A stretch of 64,000 nucleotides of DNA from Solirubrobacter deserti (GCF_003344625.1 NZ_QPKJ02000006.1:703892-767891); one strand, 5' to 3'. Counted from the stretch's first letter, positions 45,901 to 55,166 are shown. Made by a program: numbers and translations. Notes: a model not told the origin generated them from the sequence alone.

Positions 45901-47523
45901 CAGCACCGGCTTGGACACCGCGCCCGACGAAGAGAGCAGGAACTCACGCGTCCAGCCCGAGCCGGCCGCGTAGCGCAGGACCGTGCCCTCCTGGCCGACG
46001 GCGAGCGCGCCGGAGTCGACCGAGCCGACGGCTTGCCCCGGCGCACTGATCGCGGCCGTGAGCGGGGCGCGGGCCGCAGCCGGCCACGAGCGCAGCAGGT
46101 CCGGGCGTGCCCCGGCGCCGATCTGCACCGGACCCTCCAGCCAGCCCTGCGTCGGTGAGCGAAACGCGGCGCTCGGGCGGAACGAGCCGCCCGCGCCCGG
46201 CATGCGCTCGAAGGCGTTCCCGCGGCGCACCGCGTAGGTGCCGCGGTTGTCCTCGTCGGCGCCGCCGGGCGGCAGCGGGTTGGAGATCACGCGCTCGCCG
46301 CCGGCGAAGCCGATCGAGTGGTAGCCCGAGCTGCGCGAGAAGCGGATGCCGAACGGGTGGTCGCACGCGGGGTCGTCACACCACGAGGTGACGCTGCCGT
46401 CGGACGCGCGCAGGAACGTGGCGTCGGTCGGCGCGGGGTTGCCCGAAGCGGCGCGCACGCCCGCATCGATCCAGATGCCGTCGGGCGTGACCGTCAGCGG
46501 GTCGCCGGCCGCCGACAGCGGGGAGAGCGCGAGGCCGCTCGGCAGCGTGAGCGGACGCGGCTCCCACTCCGCACCGCTCGTGCGCTCGAACAGCGCGAGC
46601 TCGCCGTCACCGTCCGCGCCGAGCAGCCAGGCGTTCGTGCCGGAGACGTCGAGCGCACGGATCTCGAACGCGTCCAGCTGGTCGCCGGCGAGCTCGATCG
46701 GCTCGCGCGTCCACGTGCGCGCGCCGTCGTCGTAGTGCAGGACGGTGTCCTGGACGCGCCGGCCGAGCACGCCGAAGAGCGCGTGCAGCTCGCCCGCGTC
46801 CTCGTAGGCCGCCGGGGCGACGCGCCCGGCGCCGTTCTCCTCGGCCACCGTCTCGGCGCGGTTGGGCGCGGGCGGCGGGGTCGGCGTCGCGGTCACGGTG
46901 GGGGTCGCGGTCGCCGTGGTCGTCGCCGTCGCGGTCGGCGTGGCGGTCACGGTCGGCGTGGCGGTCGCGGTCGGCGTGGCGGTCACGGTCGGCGTGGCGG
47001 TCACGGTCGGCGTCGCCGTCGGCGTCGGGGCGGGGTCCGCCGGCGCGAGCAGGCCGGCGGGAATCGCCGGGGCCTCGCGGAAGCGCCCGCCGGGCTTGCG
47101 CACCAGCACGCTCACGCCGTTGTCGCCGCGCCCGACCAGCAGGCCGCCGCCGTTCGAAGTGATGCGCGCCGCAGCGCGGTTCGGCGTCGGCCCGGCGATC
47201 GTGGCGCCGTTGGCGTCGGCCGGCGTCTCGACGACCTGCCAGCCCAGTCCTTCGCGGTGGCGCAGGAACGCGAGCTGGCGCCCGTTGGTCCCGAGCGCGC
47301 CGATCTCGACGCCCGCCGGCGGCGCGGCCTCGCGCGAGAGCACGCGGTAGCCCCACGTGTCCTCGCCGGACACGCCCATCAGCACCGTGGCGTCGTCCGC
47401 GGTGCCCAGCGCCGGCAGCGCCGTCACGGCCGCCGGGTTCTGCGCGTCCGCGCCCGTCGTCAATCCCCACGCCACCGCTGCCGCCAGCACCGGCGGCGCG
47501 AGCAGCGCCCACACCCGCCGCAT
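42952..47523 (-). CDS. Giant membrane-anchored surface protein, propeller and Ig-like
   Basis: A 1523-residue protein with a signal peptide (MRRVWALLAPPVLAAAVAW), a beta-propeller-like region with recurring YAVGKEGVLLRYD/VGDLGTMWLWR-type blades, a Thr/Pro/Ala linker encoded by tandem DNA repeats, and more propeller sequence to about residue 950. Around 1090-1150, VRVIVIDNSRGS and AIVMGSRDL recall a phosphoesterase whose metal His is lost. An Ig-like segment (TTVTVKAGGLSYSTVVTVLAG, in parts TTVTVKAGG and STVVTVLAG) precedes a Pro-rich stalk, one membrane helix (GVYLYGLVILAAFAGATL) and a basic tail. Function unknown; it is the biggest member of the FtsH/PstS-like operon. Confidence 0.82.
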   Translation of the reverse strand: MRRVWALLAPPVLAAAVAWGLTTGADAQNPAAVTALPALGTADDATVLMGVSGEDTWGYRVLSREAAPPAGVEIGALGTNGRQLAFLRHREGLGWQVVETPADANGATIAGPTPNRAAARITSNGGGLLVGRGDNGVSVLVRKPGGRFREAPAIPAGLLAPADPAPTPTATPTVTATPTVTATPTATATPTVTATPTATATTTATATPTVTATPTPPPAPNRAETVAEENGAGRVAPAAYEDAGELHALFGVLGRRVQDTVLHYDDGARTWTREPIELAGDQLDAFEIRALDVSGTNAWLLGADGDGELALFERTSGAEWEPRPLTLPSGLALSPLSAAGDPLTVTPDGIWIDAGVRAASGNPAPTDATFLRASDGSVTSWCDDPACDHPFGIRFSRSSGYHSIGFAGGERVISNPLPPGGADEDNRGTYAVRRGNAFERMPGAGGSFRPSAAFRSPTQGWLEGPVQIGAGARPDLLRSWPAAARAPLTAAISAPGQAVGSVDSGALAVGQEGTVLRYAAGSGWTREFLLSSSGAVSKPVLRGVAWPEPARAHAVGDLGTMWLWRAETGLWERDPAAPVGFEGNLMGVAFQAGDPLRGYAVGKEGVLLRYDKTWTQEPLPEGFAGRHLTSVAFAGSQALVAAGPDLLVNEGGAWHADEGVHALFATLPAANRQIVVVAGLPDGSAVAGGPDFVIERDGPAGTPWRFSSQPLLGVTPVALAAFRSGGSVRALAAVQPALPYPVPDLIPEVGPDSPPPLIPPFPLPADGYLLRETDTGWRDEQRTAFAGTTADRPVKSDPIAALLVDGNGEGWALGGWSGESDAAGRGNGNRSTQGRADRTRVQTAAVLRYATGAQPPPPSSVTRTGTNLEAAVARFAVAGHAECASKCADLRDNALGPDVTLRAAKNLVGELAAQPGGPRMLLYTGGRLPDEQPLDSREATRFADLLLPGAPAYAAPSAADTAEGAATASPTPTATATPSAVAAFTSAFSGAPAPFGGGLPAAGVAPVGSAAVAAPGARTHYAFDSAGRGGTVRVIVIDNSRGSLEASDPHQNPLEPQKPWLTAMLAQAKAQGIPAIVMGSRDLNSRFAPALNVAGDGDEIAKLLVDGGASAYFFERPEETRVYPIPSGATQTIPAFGTGTLSYRSPLANTTNGPDAVFGDAGLLLAEVDTSKRDPATNRAPVTARLLPIVSELTLQAVDGTLVRRSRPSLFEGLGRRPAAGDRWGAVAGGGDPQPPGSDPYTAFPPQPCAGATCATRIVPEYEFTSSDPDIGDFVARDPASTNLRKPLLGADDKVITDNRSGLFCPFNAGKTTVTVKAGGLSYSTVVTVLAGQVQRPCGTRPLNPERFTQPPPPDAAAAPPAPAPAPAPNSAPPPVPAPPLPQSEPERERERERPRPQPTPFPTAVVTPEPTPPARRTEPKSGTPAAPPPPASAFARPIPPGGAVIRVYEEKREEEAAPESSSAAVAYFPEQHGPVGVYLYGLVILAAFAGATLRLGLKRRDRSIATASVHHPPTLPYRRRRP
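46937..47026. repeat. 18-bp tandem repeat encoding TPTVTA stalk
   Basis: Four near-perfect units of GGCGTGGCGGTCACGGTC (46937-47008, one unit with a single change) and a diverged fifth encode the Thr/Pro/Val/Ala linker of the giant surface protein. Similar copies continue less regularly from 46880. Copy number is likely to vary between strains. Confidence 0.85.
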
Positions 47524-47525
47524 CC

Positions 47526-49232
47526 TCAGCCTCCCGTGGTGGTGACGGTGTCGTCGGTGGTCGGGGTCGTCGTCACCGTGTCGTCGGACGGCGGCGCGAG
47601 CTGGGACTCGTCGAGCGTCAGCTCCTTGGTGCGAAAGCGCAGGGCCGTCGGCCACTGCTTGCGCGAGAGCTGCAGCTTGAGCGTGTGCTTGCCCTTGTTG
47701 AGCGTGCGGTTCTTCGTCTTGGCGACGGTCTTGCCCTTGCGCCGCGCGATCAGCTGCACGCGCGCCTTGCGCGAGACGGTGAACGTGAGCGACAGGACGA
47801 GCTTCTTAGACACCTTCGGCTTGCGGACGTTGCGGATCAGCGCCGCCAGCGGCTCGGGCTCGGCCTGCTCGGTCGGCTCGGGCTCGATCGCCACCGGCGG
47901 CGGGGCGAAGCGCTGGGAGTCGTCGGCCGGCGGCGCGTCGGGCACGAACTGCTCGGCGGCCTCGTTCGGGCGCGAGGTGATCGGGCCCGCGAACGCGGGG
48001 TCGGTGTCCTTGGCCGGGCGCGTGCCGTCCGTGTAGTGGAACAGCCAGCCGGCGTTGGTGACCATCCAGCCGTCCGTCGGCGACGTGAACGCGATCCGCG
48101 CGGCCGCCCCACGGCCGGAGCCGGACGCGGGCAGCGACTCGACCGTCGTGAGGCCCGTCCGCGCGTCGATGCGCGCGAGCTGGGCCTTGACGTTCGTGCG
48201 TCCCCGCTCGGCGAACGGCACGAGCGCCGCCCACGCCTCGCTGGTGCCGGGCACCGCCGCGACGTCCTCGAAGCGATCGGCGGGGCCGAACGTCGGACCG
48301 GTCAGCGCGAGCTCGCGCGTCGGCCCGCCGACGCCCACGGCCACGAGCGGCGGTCGCTGGACGACGCCGTCGACGCCGCGCGCGGCTACGGCCGGGCCCG
48401 ACGCAGCGCCGCCGCCGACCGCCCACGTGACGCCGCTGTCGCTGTCCAGGGCGAGCAGCTCGGTGCCGCCGTCGGCCTCTTGGGAGGGCAGGAACGGGTC
48501 ATCGCTGAAGACGGTGCCCTCGATGCGCTGGAGCAGGTACGCGCGCGACTCCAGCGGCGGCGGGTCCGGCGCGTCGGGCGAGCCGCGACGCGGGCCGACG
48601 GCGGAGGACTCCAGGTAGCCCGTGGCGGTCGCCTCGATGTCGGTCACCGCGCGGCCGCTGCCGGCGTTGTAGACCGTGCGCAGGCTCGCGCCGTCCCAGT
48701 GCAGGTGGAAGGCGCCGACGCGCGTGCCCGTGGGGTCACGCGAGCCGATGCCGGCGAACCAGCAGTCGTTGACCGCGCGGCAGGCGGCCGCGTGCATCTG
48801 GCGGTACGGGTCGGCGGCCGTGTCCGCCGTCGAGTAGGAGCCGACGACCTGGCCGTCCTTGAAGCGGCACAGCGCCGTGCCCGAGCCCTGGCGCGGCCGG
48901 CTCGGCTCCGAGACGGTCCAGAACTCGTTCGCGGCCGCCCAGGCGATCCGCATCGTGTCCCCCGGGCCGCCGCAGACGGTCGACAGGGTGTGCCACGACT
49001 CGCCGTCGTAGGCGAGGATGCCGCGCGGCACGACGCTGTTGCCCTCCACGCCGAGCAGGCCGCGGTTCGGTGCCCAGAACGTCAGCGAGCCGGGAGCGCC
49101 GAGCGCCACGTTGAACGGCGCGCCGGCGGGCGGCGCCGGCTGCTCCAGGCGCCAGACAGGGGCCGACTGCGCGCTCGCCGGGGCGACCGCGCAGCACCAC
49201 ACCCACAGAACCAAGACAGCGAGTCGTCTCAC
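47526..49232 (-). CDS. Secreted propeller-like protein with Ig-like C-terminus
   Basis: A 568-residue exported protein from GTG 49230-49232, which overlaps the ftsH stop. Signal peptide LAVLVLWVWCCAVAPASA; then repeated Trp/Gly-rich blades (FWAPNRGLLGVEGNS; EFWTVSEPSRP; DCWFAGIGSRDP; TDGWMVTNAGWLFHYTDG) like YCF48/sialidase-type propellers, and a C-terminal beta domain rich in Lys (FTVSRKARVQLIARRKGKTV). The end is a Thr/Asp tail (TVTTTPTTDDTVTTTGG). No catalytic residues recognised. It is coupled between ftsH and the giant protein gene. Confidence 0.78.
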   Translation of the reverse strand: MRRLAVLVLWVWCCAVAPASAQSAPVWRLEQPAPPAGAPFNVALGAPGSLTFWAPNRGLLGVEGNSVVPRGILAYDGESWHTLSTVCGGPGDTMRIAWAAANEFWTVSEPSRPRQGSGTALCRFKDGQVVGSYSTADTAADPYRQMHAAACRAVNDCWFAGIGSRDPTGTRVGAFHLHWDGASLRTVYNAGSGRAVTDIEATATGYLESSAVGPRRGSPDAPDPPPLESRAYLLQRIEGTVFSDDPFLPSQEADGGTELLALDSDSGVTWAVGGGAASGPAVAARGVDGVVQRPPLVAVGVGGPTRELALTGPTFGPADRFEDVAAVPGTSEAWAALVPFAERGRTNVKAQLARIDARTGLTTVESLPASGSGRGAAARIAFTSPTDGWMVTNAGWLFHYTDGTRPAKDTDPAFAGPITSRPNEAAEQFVPDAPPADDSQRFAPPPVAIEPEPTEQAEPEPLAALIRNVRKPKVSKKLVLSLTFTVSRKARVQLIARRKGKTVAKTKNRTLNKGKHTLKLQLSRKQWPTALRFRTKELTLDESQLAPPSDDTVTTTPTTDDTVTTTGG

Positions 49233-51214
49233 TCGACCGGCGGCTGTACCGAACGCCGGCCGTTGACCGGCAGGTCCGACTCCAGGGTGACGGGCGTGAG
49301 CAGGGCTTCCAGCGCGAGGCCGGACACCGTCTCGTGATCGAGCAGCACCTGCGTGATCTCGCGCACCGCGCTCCAGTTGGCCTGCAGGATCACGGTCGCG
49401 CGCTCGAGCGCCTCGGCCACGATCCGCTCGACCTCGTTGTCGATCAGGTCGAGCGTCGCCGGGCCGACGGAACCGAGCTCCTGCAGCGATGCGCCGAGGA
49501 AGACCTCGCCGCCCTGCTCGCCGATCGTGACCATGCCGAGCTTCGCCGACATGCCGAACGAGGTGACCATCGAGCGCGCGAGGTTGGTCGCGGCGTGCAG
49601 GTCGTCGTTGACGGCCGTCGAGACGACGCCGAACTGGACCTTCTCGCCCGCGGCGCCGGCGAGGATCGCGCACAGCTGCCGCTGCAGATCGTGCTCCTGC
49701 ATGACCGTCACGTCCTTGTCCACCAGCTGGGACGCGGACGTCCCGAGCGTGCGCCCGCGCGCGACGATCGAGATCTTCTGCGCGCCCGAGCCGGTCGACT
49801 GGCCGACCGCGCGCGCGACGACCGCGTGCGAGGACTCGTGGATCGCGATCACCTGGCGTTCGCGCACGCTGAGCACGTGCGACTTCTTCGCCGGGCCGGC
49901 GACGACGCGGTCGATCGACTCCTCCAGCGTGGCCTGGTCGATCGTCTCGCGGCCCTCGCGGACCGTCAGCAGCGCCGCCTCGTTGACGACGTTCGCGAGC
50001 TCGGCGCCCGAGAACCCCGGGCACAGCTTCGCGACCTCCATCAGGTCGGCCGACGGGTCGATCGGCTTCTTGCGCGCGTGCAGCTGCAAGATCTCGTAGC
50101 GGCCGTGCACGTCCGGCGTGTCCACGACGACCTGGCGGTCGAAGCGGCCCGGGCGCAGCAGCGCCGGGTCCAGGATGTCCGGGCGGTTGGTGGCCGCCAT
50201 CACGACCAGACCGGAGTCGCCCCCGAAGCCGTCCATCTCGACCAGCAGCTGGTTGAGCGTCTGCTCGCGCTCGTCGTTGCCCTGGCCGATGCCGGCGCCG
50301 CGCTTGCGGCCGGCGGCGTCGACCTCGTCGATGAAGATGATCGCCGGGGCCATCTTGCGGGCCTTGGCGAACAGGTCGCGCACGCGGGCGGCTCCGACTC
50401 CGACGAGCGACTCGACGAACTCCGCGCCGGAGACCGAGAAGAAGGCCGCGTCGGCCTCGCCCGCGGTGGCCTTGGCGAGCAGGGTCTTGCCCGTGCCCGG
50501 AGGGCCGACGAGCAGCACTCCCTTGGGCGGCGCCGCGCCGAGCGCGAGGTACTTGCTGGGGTCTTCGAGGTAGTCGCGGATCTCGCGCAGCTCGACGACC
50601 GCCTCACCCGCGCCCGCGACGTTCGCGAACGTGATCGAGTTGGCGGACTTGGCACCGCGCTTGCGGCCCTTGCCCTTGAAGTTCGAGAAGGAGGCGATGC
50701 CCCCGGCGCCGCCGTCGGCACCGATCCGCGTGAAGAGCGCGAACAGGCACACCAGCAGCAGGATCGGGACCAGGAACTGGACGAGGATGGCCTTCGCGGG
50801 CTTCCCCGCCTGCTGGTCCACGGTGACGACCGCGCCGTTCTCGCGCAGCGACGTCATGAGCGCGGTCGTCTGCGCGTCCGACTCGGGATACGCGGCCCAG
50901 AACTCCGCGCCGCCGGACGTGTCGGCCACGACCCGCGAGTCCTGGTCGAGCATCGTCGCCCGCACGATCGACTTCGCCTCCGAGTACTGGAGCATCGTCG
51001 AGAACGGAATCTCCCGGCCCGACGACGACGGCTGCGTGCCGCCGAGCAGCGAGAAGAACAGGACGGTCAACGCGACCGACGCAACGAGCAGGAACGCCGA
51101 GAAGCGGTCCTTGAGAAGGGGACGAACCAGCCCCCCGAGCAGTGTCCCCAGGCTCCCGACTACGCGCGAGAAAGCGCTGGGGCGGCTCGCGAGGGCTGGC
51201 TTGTCCCGACTCAT
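49229..51214 (-). CDS. ftsH: FtsH-type AAA+ membrane zinc protease
   Basis: Membrane-anchored ATP-dependent protease of 661 residues. Two N-terminal membrane helices ([39 protein letters not shown]) bracket an extracytoplasmic loop. The AAA module has [27 protein letters not shown] and [19 protein letters not shown]. The protease domain has HESSH in [12 protein letters not shown] (usual: HEAGH) and [11 protein letters not shown] for the third ligand. It sits in the middle of a secreted-protein operon behind a PstS-like gene, an unusual place; it may be a dedicated paralogue rather than the housekeeping copy. Confidence 0.93.
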   Translation of the reverse strand: MSRDKPALASRPSAFSRVVGSLGTLLGGLVRPLLKDRFSAFLLVASVALTVLFFSLLGGTQPSSSGREIPFSTMLQYSEAKSIVRATMLDQDSRVVADTSGGAEFWAAYPESDAQTTALMTSLRENGAVVTVDQQAGKPAKAILVQFLVPILLLVCLFALFTRIGADGGAGGIASFSNFKGKGRKRGAKSANSITFANVAGAGEAVVELREIRDYLEDPSKYLALGAAPPKGVLLVGPPGTGKTLLAKATAGEADAAFFSVSGAEFVESLVGVGAARVRDLFAKARKMAPAIIFIDEVDAAGRKRGAGIGQGNDEREQTLNQLLVEMDGFGGDSGLVVMAATNRPDILDPALLRPGRFDRQVVVDTPDVHGRYEILQLHARKKPIDPSADLMEVAKLCPGFSGAELANVVNEAALLTVREGRETIDQATLEESIDRVVAGPAKKSHVLSVRERQVIAIHESSHAVVARAVGQSTGSGAQKISIVARGRTLGTSASQLVDKDVTVMQEHDLQRQLCAILAGAAGEKVQFGVVSTAVNDDLHAATNLARSMVTSFGMSAKLGMVTIGEQGGEVFLGASLQELGSVGPATLDLIDNEVERIVAEALERATVILQANWSAVREITQVLLDHETVSGLALEALLTPVTLESDLPVNGRRSVQPPVE

Positions 51215-51218
51215 TTCC

Positions 51219-53042
51219 CTACTTCTTCGAGGACTTGGGCTGCTTGACCGTGATCGTCTTCGTCACGGTCTTCGCGCTGCCACCGGTCGGGGTGTACGTG
51301 ATCTTGAGCGTGAACTTGAGCTTCTTGTCCTTGCGGAGCGCGCTCTTGGCCTTCGAGTTCAGGCTCAGGGAGATGGTCTGCGAGCCGGCCTTCGTGACGT
51401 CGACGGTCTTCGTCGCGAGCTTGACCGCCTTGCCCTTCTTCGGCTTGGCCGAGGACGTGACGCTCACCTTGCCCGGGCCGGGGAACTGCAGCGAGAGGCG
51501 GATCGTGGTGCCGACGGCGCGCGTTGAGGCGAGCTTGGCGTCGTTGCTCGGCGCCGCCGGGGGCGGCGTCGTGCCGCCGCCACCGCCCGCGGGCGGATTG
51601 TTGGTGTCGCCGCCACCACCGGGCGGCGGGGGCGGCTGCTCGTCGCCGCACGGACGGCCGGTGCCGCCCTTGTTCCAGCCGATCGCGTTCACGCCCGCGC
51701 GCGCGACGTCGAGGATGGCGCCGGGCACACGCGCGTAGTCGCTCCCCGGCAGCGTGGCCTGGCCGGCCGGCGACACGACGGCCTTCGTGAAGTAGTCCTT
51801 GATCGTGCGGGCCTTGGCCTCCTCCGCCGGCGACTTGCAGTACACGACCGCGTTGTCGTCGAAGAGCAGGTTGTAGGTCAGCGTGCAGGCGGCGTAGCCG
51901 TCCTCGCTCATCGAGGAGTCGGCGTTGGTCCAGTCCCCCAGCGTCGAGCTCGGGATGCCGGTCGGCTGGACGGCGGTGCAGTTGGCGCCACGGTCGGCGA
52001 CCGGGGTGTTGGGCTTGTAGCCCTGCGCGTTGGCCTGCGGGTCGAAGTAGTTGCCCGTGTCGGTCGTCGAGCTCTGCAGCGGCAGCCAGAACGTGCGGTC
52101 GATCGGGGCGGCCGCGCCGTCCCACGTGTACGCGCCGGCACCGCGGGCGCGGGCCGTGGCGAGGTCCACGTAGCCGAGCGTGCCCGGCGTGGCGAGCGCC
52201 AGGTCGGTCAGCGCGGAGCCGCCGTCGGTGGCGGCCTTGACGACCGTGGTCGCGCCCGTGTCGTTCGGCCAGGCCGCGCCGCCGGCGCGGGTCTTCCAGT
52301 CCGCGGCGTTGGCCGGGTCGATCTTGGCCAGCAGCTGGCGCAGCGCGTACGTGGTGCCGGACGAGTCGCGGCGCACCGCGCGCTTGATCGGCGCCTGGCG
52401 GCAGGTGTTGTCGTTCGGCAGCAGCGTCGGGATCAGATCGCCCCACGTGGCGGCGGTGCCGCGGAACACGTCCTCGAGCGCCGTCAGCGCCGTCTTCGGG
52501 CGGTCACGGAACAGGTCGTTGCCCACCGCGCCGTAGTCGACGCAGCCCGCGGGGAGGTGCACGAGGATCGCGATCGCGCCCATGGCGGCCGGGACGACGT
52601 GGAGCGGGCTGTTGTCGGCCGCGGTGAGGTCCGTTGTCGTGCCCGGGACGACCGCGCCCTTCTCCATCTGCTCGCGCTGCGCCTGCGTGGGCGGCTCGTC
52701 GGAGCCTGCCCAGCGGACGCTCGGATCGCGGTCGCCGTTGGTGTTCGGCGCGCTGCGCTCGCCGAGCGCACGACGGCCGGCGCCGGACCCGGCGCCGTCC
52801 CACGTCAGGGCGTTGAGGGCGGCCGCTCCGCAGCCGTCGCTCTCGGTGCCGTACAGGCTGCGAAAGCCGCTGAACGCCGTGTTCTGGAACGACGCCCCGC
52901 GACCGGGGGCCAGGGAACCGCCGCATTCGGCGAGGGTGAACTGCGCAGACGCGCCGGGCGCGACCATGAGCATCGCGGCCAGCGCCCCTCCGACGCTGAG
53001 CGCGAGGCGGCGCCGTCGCGGGCTGGGCCCGAACGAAGACAT
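51219..53042 (-). CDS. Large PstS-like secreted binding protein
   Basis: A 607-residue exported protein starting at ATG 53040-53042 (AAGGAG lies 12 bases ahead); signal peptide LSVGGALAAMLMVAPGASA. The binding lobes keep PstS marks: PGRGASFQNTAF, GAIAILVHLPAGC and the anion-loop RRDSSGTTYALRQLL, then GTLGYVDLATARA. Cysteines occur in pairs. A Pro/Gly linker leads to a C-terminal Ig-like domain with Lys-rich strands (KKGKAVKLATKTVDV). No permease gene follows; ftsH starts 4 bp downstream. Five Pho-type repeats lie upstream. It may bind phosphate or a phosphorylated ligand at the surface. Confidence 0.82.
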   Translation of the reverse strand: MSSFGPSPRRRRLALSVGGALAAMLMVAPGASAQFTLAECGGSLAPGRGASFQNTAFSGFRSLYGTESDGCGAAALNALTWDGAGSGAGRRALGERSAPNTNGDRDPSVRWAGSDEPPTQAQREQMEKGAVVPGTTTDLTAADNSPLHVVPAAMGAIAILVHLPAGCVDYGAVGNDLFRDRPKTALTALEDVFRGTAATWGDLIPTLLPNDNTCRQAPIKRAVRRDSSGTTYALRQLLAKIDPANAADWKTRAGGAAWPNDTGATTVVKAATDGGSALTDLALATPGTLGYVDLATARARGAGAYTWDGAAAPIDRTFWLPLQSSTTDTGNYFDPQANAQGYKPNTPVADRGANCTAVQPTGIPSSTLGDWTNADSSMSEDGYAACTLTYNLLFDDNAVVYCKSPAEEAKARTIKDYFTKAVVSPAGQATLPGSDYARVPGAILDVARAGVNAIGWNKGGTGRPCGDEQPPPPPGGGGDTNNPPAGGGGGTTPPPAAPSNDAKLASTRAVGTTIRLSLQFPGPGKVSVTSSAKPKKGKAVKLATKTVDVTKAGSQTISLSLNSKAKSALRKDKKLKFTLKITYTPTGGSAKTVTKTITVKQPKSSKK

Positions 53043-53162
53043 GAGCTGGGACGACTCCTTAGAAGCAGACGAGACGGGGTTTCGCGCCGGAGCGACCGGG
53101 CGCACCTGCCCTTCCGGGGCAAGGACGCTCGGCAGCCTCCCGGAGTTCAGAGCCGGTGTGGA

Positions 53163-53217
53163 GGGGCGTTCACCAACTTGGAACAGACCCTTGACAGGTC
53201 CGCAACATGACATTCAC
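53163..53217 (-). promoter_or_regulatory. Pho box of the PstS-like/ftsH operon: five 11-bp repeats
   Basis: On the minus strand five contiguous units all begin GT: GTGAATGTCAT, GTTGCGGACCT, GTCAAGGGTCT, GTTCCAAGTTG, GTGAACGCCCC. Equivalent plus-strand units each end in AC. The block overlaps the stop codon of the upstream propeller gene and ends about 120 bp before the PstS-like start. The 171-bp space contains no other clear signal. Confidence 0.7.
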
Positions 53218-55166
53218 TTCCGCTTCGGCGGAGCGCTGAAGCGGACGTTCGCCGCGCCCTGACGCGGTGCGCCGGAAGCCGGCGTGAAGACCACGCTCGC
53301 GCGCCCGTCGAGCTTCTTCTCACGCCGCGTGACCGCGTCGTACCGCTTCGCGAGCCTGACGTCGATCGTCACGTCGCCGGCCCTCCTGACGGTCTTGCGC
53401 GCCTTGCCCAGCAGCTTCGCCGAGCCGCGCAGACGGCCGTCACGATCGGGGACGCGCCCGCGGACCTCGACCGCGAGCCTGCCGCGTCCAGGCGCCCGCA
53501 CGCGCAACCGCACGCGTCCCCCCGGCGCCTTGCGGATCACGACGCGCAGTCGCGCAACCTGTGGCGTCGGCGGATCGAAGACCTCCGCCGGCGGCTCCGC
53601 GGGCGGCTCGGGCGCGTCCGGCACCGGGGGCGCGGCGTCCAGGCGATCGATCACGAACACGTCGGCGCGCTGGTTGGCGTCGCCGAAGAAGAGGTTCTCC
53701 GCGTTGGAGCCGAACGTGATGCGGTGGCCACCGTCCGACAGCGATACCGGGCCCAGCGTGCTGGCCGCCGCCGCGGCGCCGTTGGCTCCCCGGACGGCCC
53801 GCTCGACCGTGCGGCCGTCCAGGTCGACGAGGTACAGCTCCTCCGCTCCCGGCACGGTGGTCGGGGTGTTCACCAGCCGCAGGGCGGGCAGCAGGAAGCG
53901 CGTGCGCTGCGTGAGCACGCCCGCCCAGCGCCCGTCCGGGGAGAGGGCCACCGCGGTGATGCTCGACGCGTCGGCCGGGTCGCGGTTGGAGCCTTCGCGC
54001 GTGAGCTCCACGCTCGCGGCGGTGCGCGAGAGCCCGTCGCGCATGTCGGTCATCCACAGGTCCAGCGCGTACCCGGGTGTGGGCGGTCGCGGCGGCGCCG
54101 ACGTGAGGAACAGCACGCGGCGGCCGTCGGCGCTGAGAGCGGGCAGCGTGCCGTTGATGCCGGCGACGGACTGCTCGAACTCCGACAGCGGGCCGCTGCA
54201 CGGTCCGCGCGTGCTCGGCGAGGGGTCGTACGTGGAGCAGCCGGGAAGCTCGGGCTCGGCGGGGCCCGTGATCCGGCGGGTGCCGCCGTCGTCCACCCGG
54301 CGCCACAGGTAGTACGCGGCCGCCGGGTCGGGGAACTCGCCGTCGAGAAAGCGCGTCTGCGCGCCGGCGTTGGCGCCCGGCCACGCGACGGTGCTGCCGT
54401 CGGCGCTGAGCGCGCCGCCGTTGCGGGCGCCGCCGGCGGGCTCGCCCGTCGCGGCGACGCGCGTGATCAGCTCGGTGCGCCGGGTCGAGCGCTCGCGTAC
54501 CAGCAGCTGGTACGGCTCGGTGTCGGTGCCCGCGCGGGCCGGCAGGTCGGACGCGATGTCGACCGTGCGGAACAGGACGCGGTCGCCGTCGGCGGACAGG
54601 GACACACCGGGGCTGACGTCCGCGCCGGGGTTGCGCCCGGGTGTGTCGGGGTCGCGCGCCGCGTAGCTCGCCGGAGCGCTGCCGCCGTCGCGCACGGAGA
54701 TCAGCTCGTACGCGCCGGTGACCATGTCCCGCACGTAGACGTCGATGTTGCCGTTGACGTCCTCGGGCACCAGCTTCTGGGCCGTCGAGAACGCGACCAC
54801 GCGGCCGTCGGCCGACACGGACGGGTTGCGAGCGCCGCGCTGTTGGACGCCGCCTCCCAGGTTCCCGACGAGGTCGCCGGGCGCGACGAGCTCGAGCGCC
54901 CCCGTCGTGAGATCCCGCCGCATCACGCCTCCCTGCCAATGCGCGCCGGGCGGATCCGCGAACGTCGGCGGGAAGAGGTTGCGCGCCTGCGTGTCGAACA
55001 CCACGTAGCGCCCGTCCGCGGAGATCGCCGCGTTGCCGGAGGCCTCGTCGCCCTGCTCGCGCAGCTCGAGCGACGCGGACACGATCTTCGCTCCCGGCGC
55101 GACCCACGCCTCAGCGGTCGCGACCGGCAGCGCGAGCGCGATCGTCAGTCCGGCGAGCCACCTCAT
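53214..55166 (-). CDS. Secreted PD40/TolB-like beta-propeller protein
   Basis: A 650-residue exported protein. Signal peptide LAGLTIALALPVATAEA; then WD40/TolB-like PD40 blades with the recurring SADGRYVVFDT, SADGRVVAFST, SADGDRVLFRT, SADGSTVAWPG, SADGRRVLFLT and SPDGRWAGVLT. A Pro/Glu linker precedes a basic C-terminal Ig-like domain (VRLRVRAPGRGRLAVEVRG). The blades look intact, so ligand or partner binding is the likely role. Its ATG overlaps the stop of the preceding gene, and its end overlaps the Pho-type repeats of the next gene. Confidence 0.85.
   Translation of the reverse strand: MRWLAGLTIALALPVATAEAWVAPGAKIVSASLELREQGDEASGNAAISADGRYVVFDTQARNLFPPTFADPPGAHWQGGVMRRDLTTGALELVAPGDLVGNLGGGVQQRGARNPSVSADGRVVAFSTAQKLVPEDVNGNIDVYVRDMVTGAYELISVRDGGSAPASYAARDPDTPGRNPGADVSPGVSLSADGDRVLFRTVDIASDLPARAGTDTEPYQLLVRERSTRRTELITRVAATGEPAGGARNGGALSADGSTVAWPGANAGAQTRFLDGEFPDPAAAYYLWRRVDDGGTRRITGPAEPELPGCSTYDPSPSTRGPCSGPLSEFEQSVAGINGTLPALSADGRRVLFLTSAPPRPPTPGYALDLWMTDMRDGLSRTAASVELTREGSNRDPADASSITAVALSPDGRWAGVLTQRTRFLLPALRLVNTPTTVPGAEELYLVDLDGRTVERAVRGANGAAAAASTLGPVSLSDGGHRITFGSNAENLFFGDANQRADVFVIDRLDAAPPVPDAPEPPAEPPAEVFDPPTPQVARLRVVIRKAPGGRVRLRVRAPGRGRLAVEVRGRVPDRDGRLRGSAKLLGKARKTVRRAGDVTIDVRLAKRYDAVTRREKKLDGRASVVFTPASGAPRQGAANVRFSAPPKRK

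Noticed and set aside
53191..53220. TTGACA on the plus strand as an antisense promoter
   Set aside because: No acceptable -10 at 16-18 bp; TTGAC is explained as part of the 11-bp repeat array.
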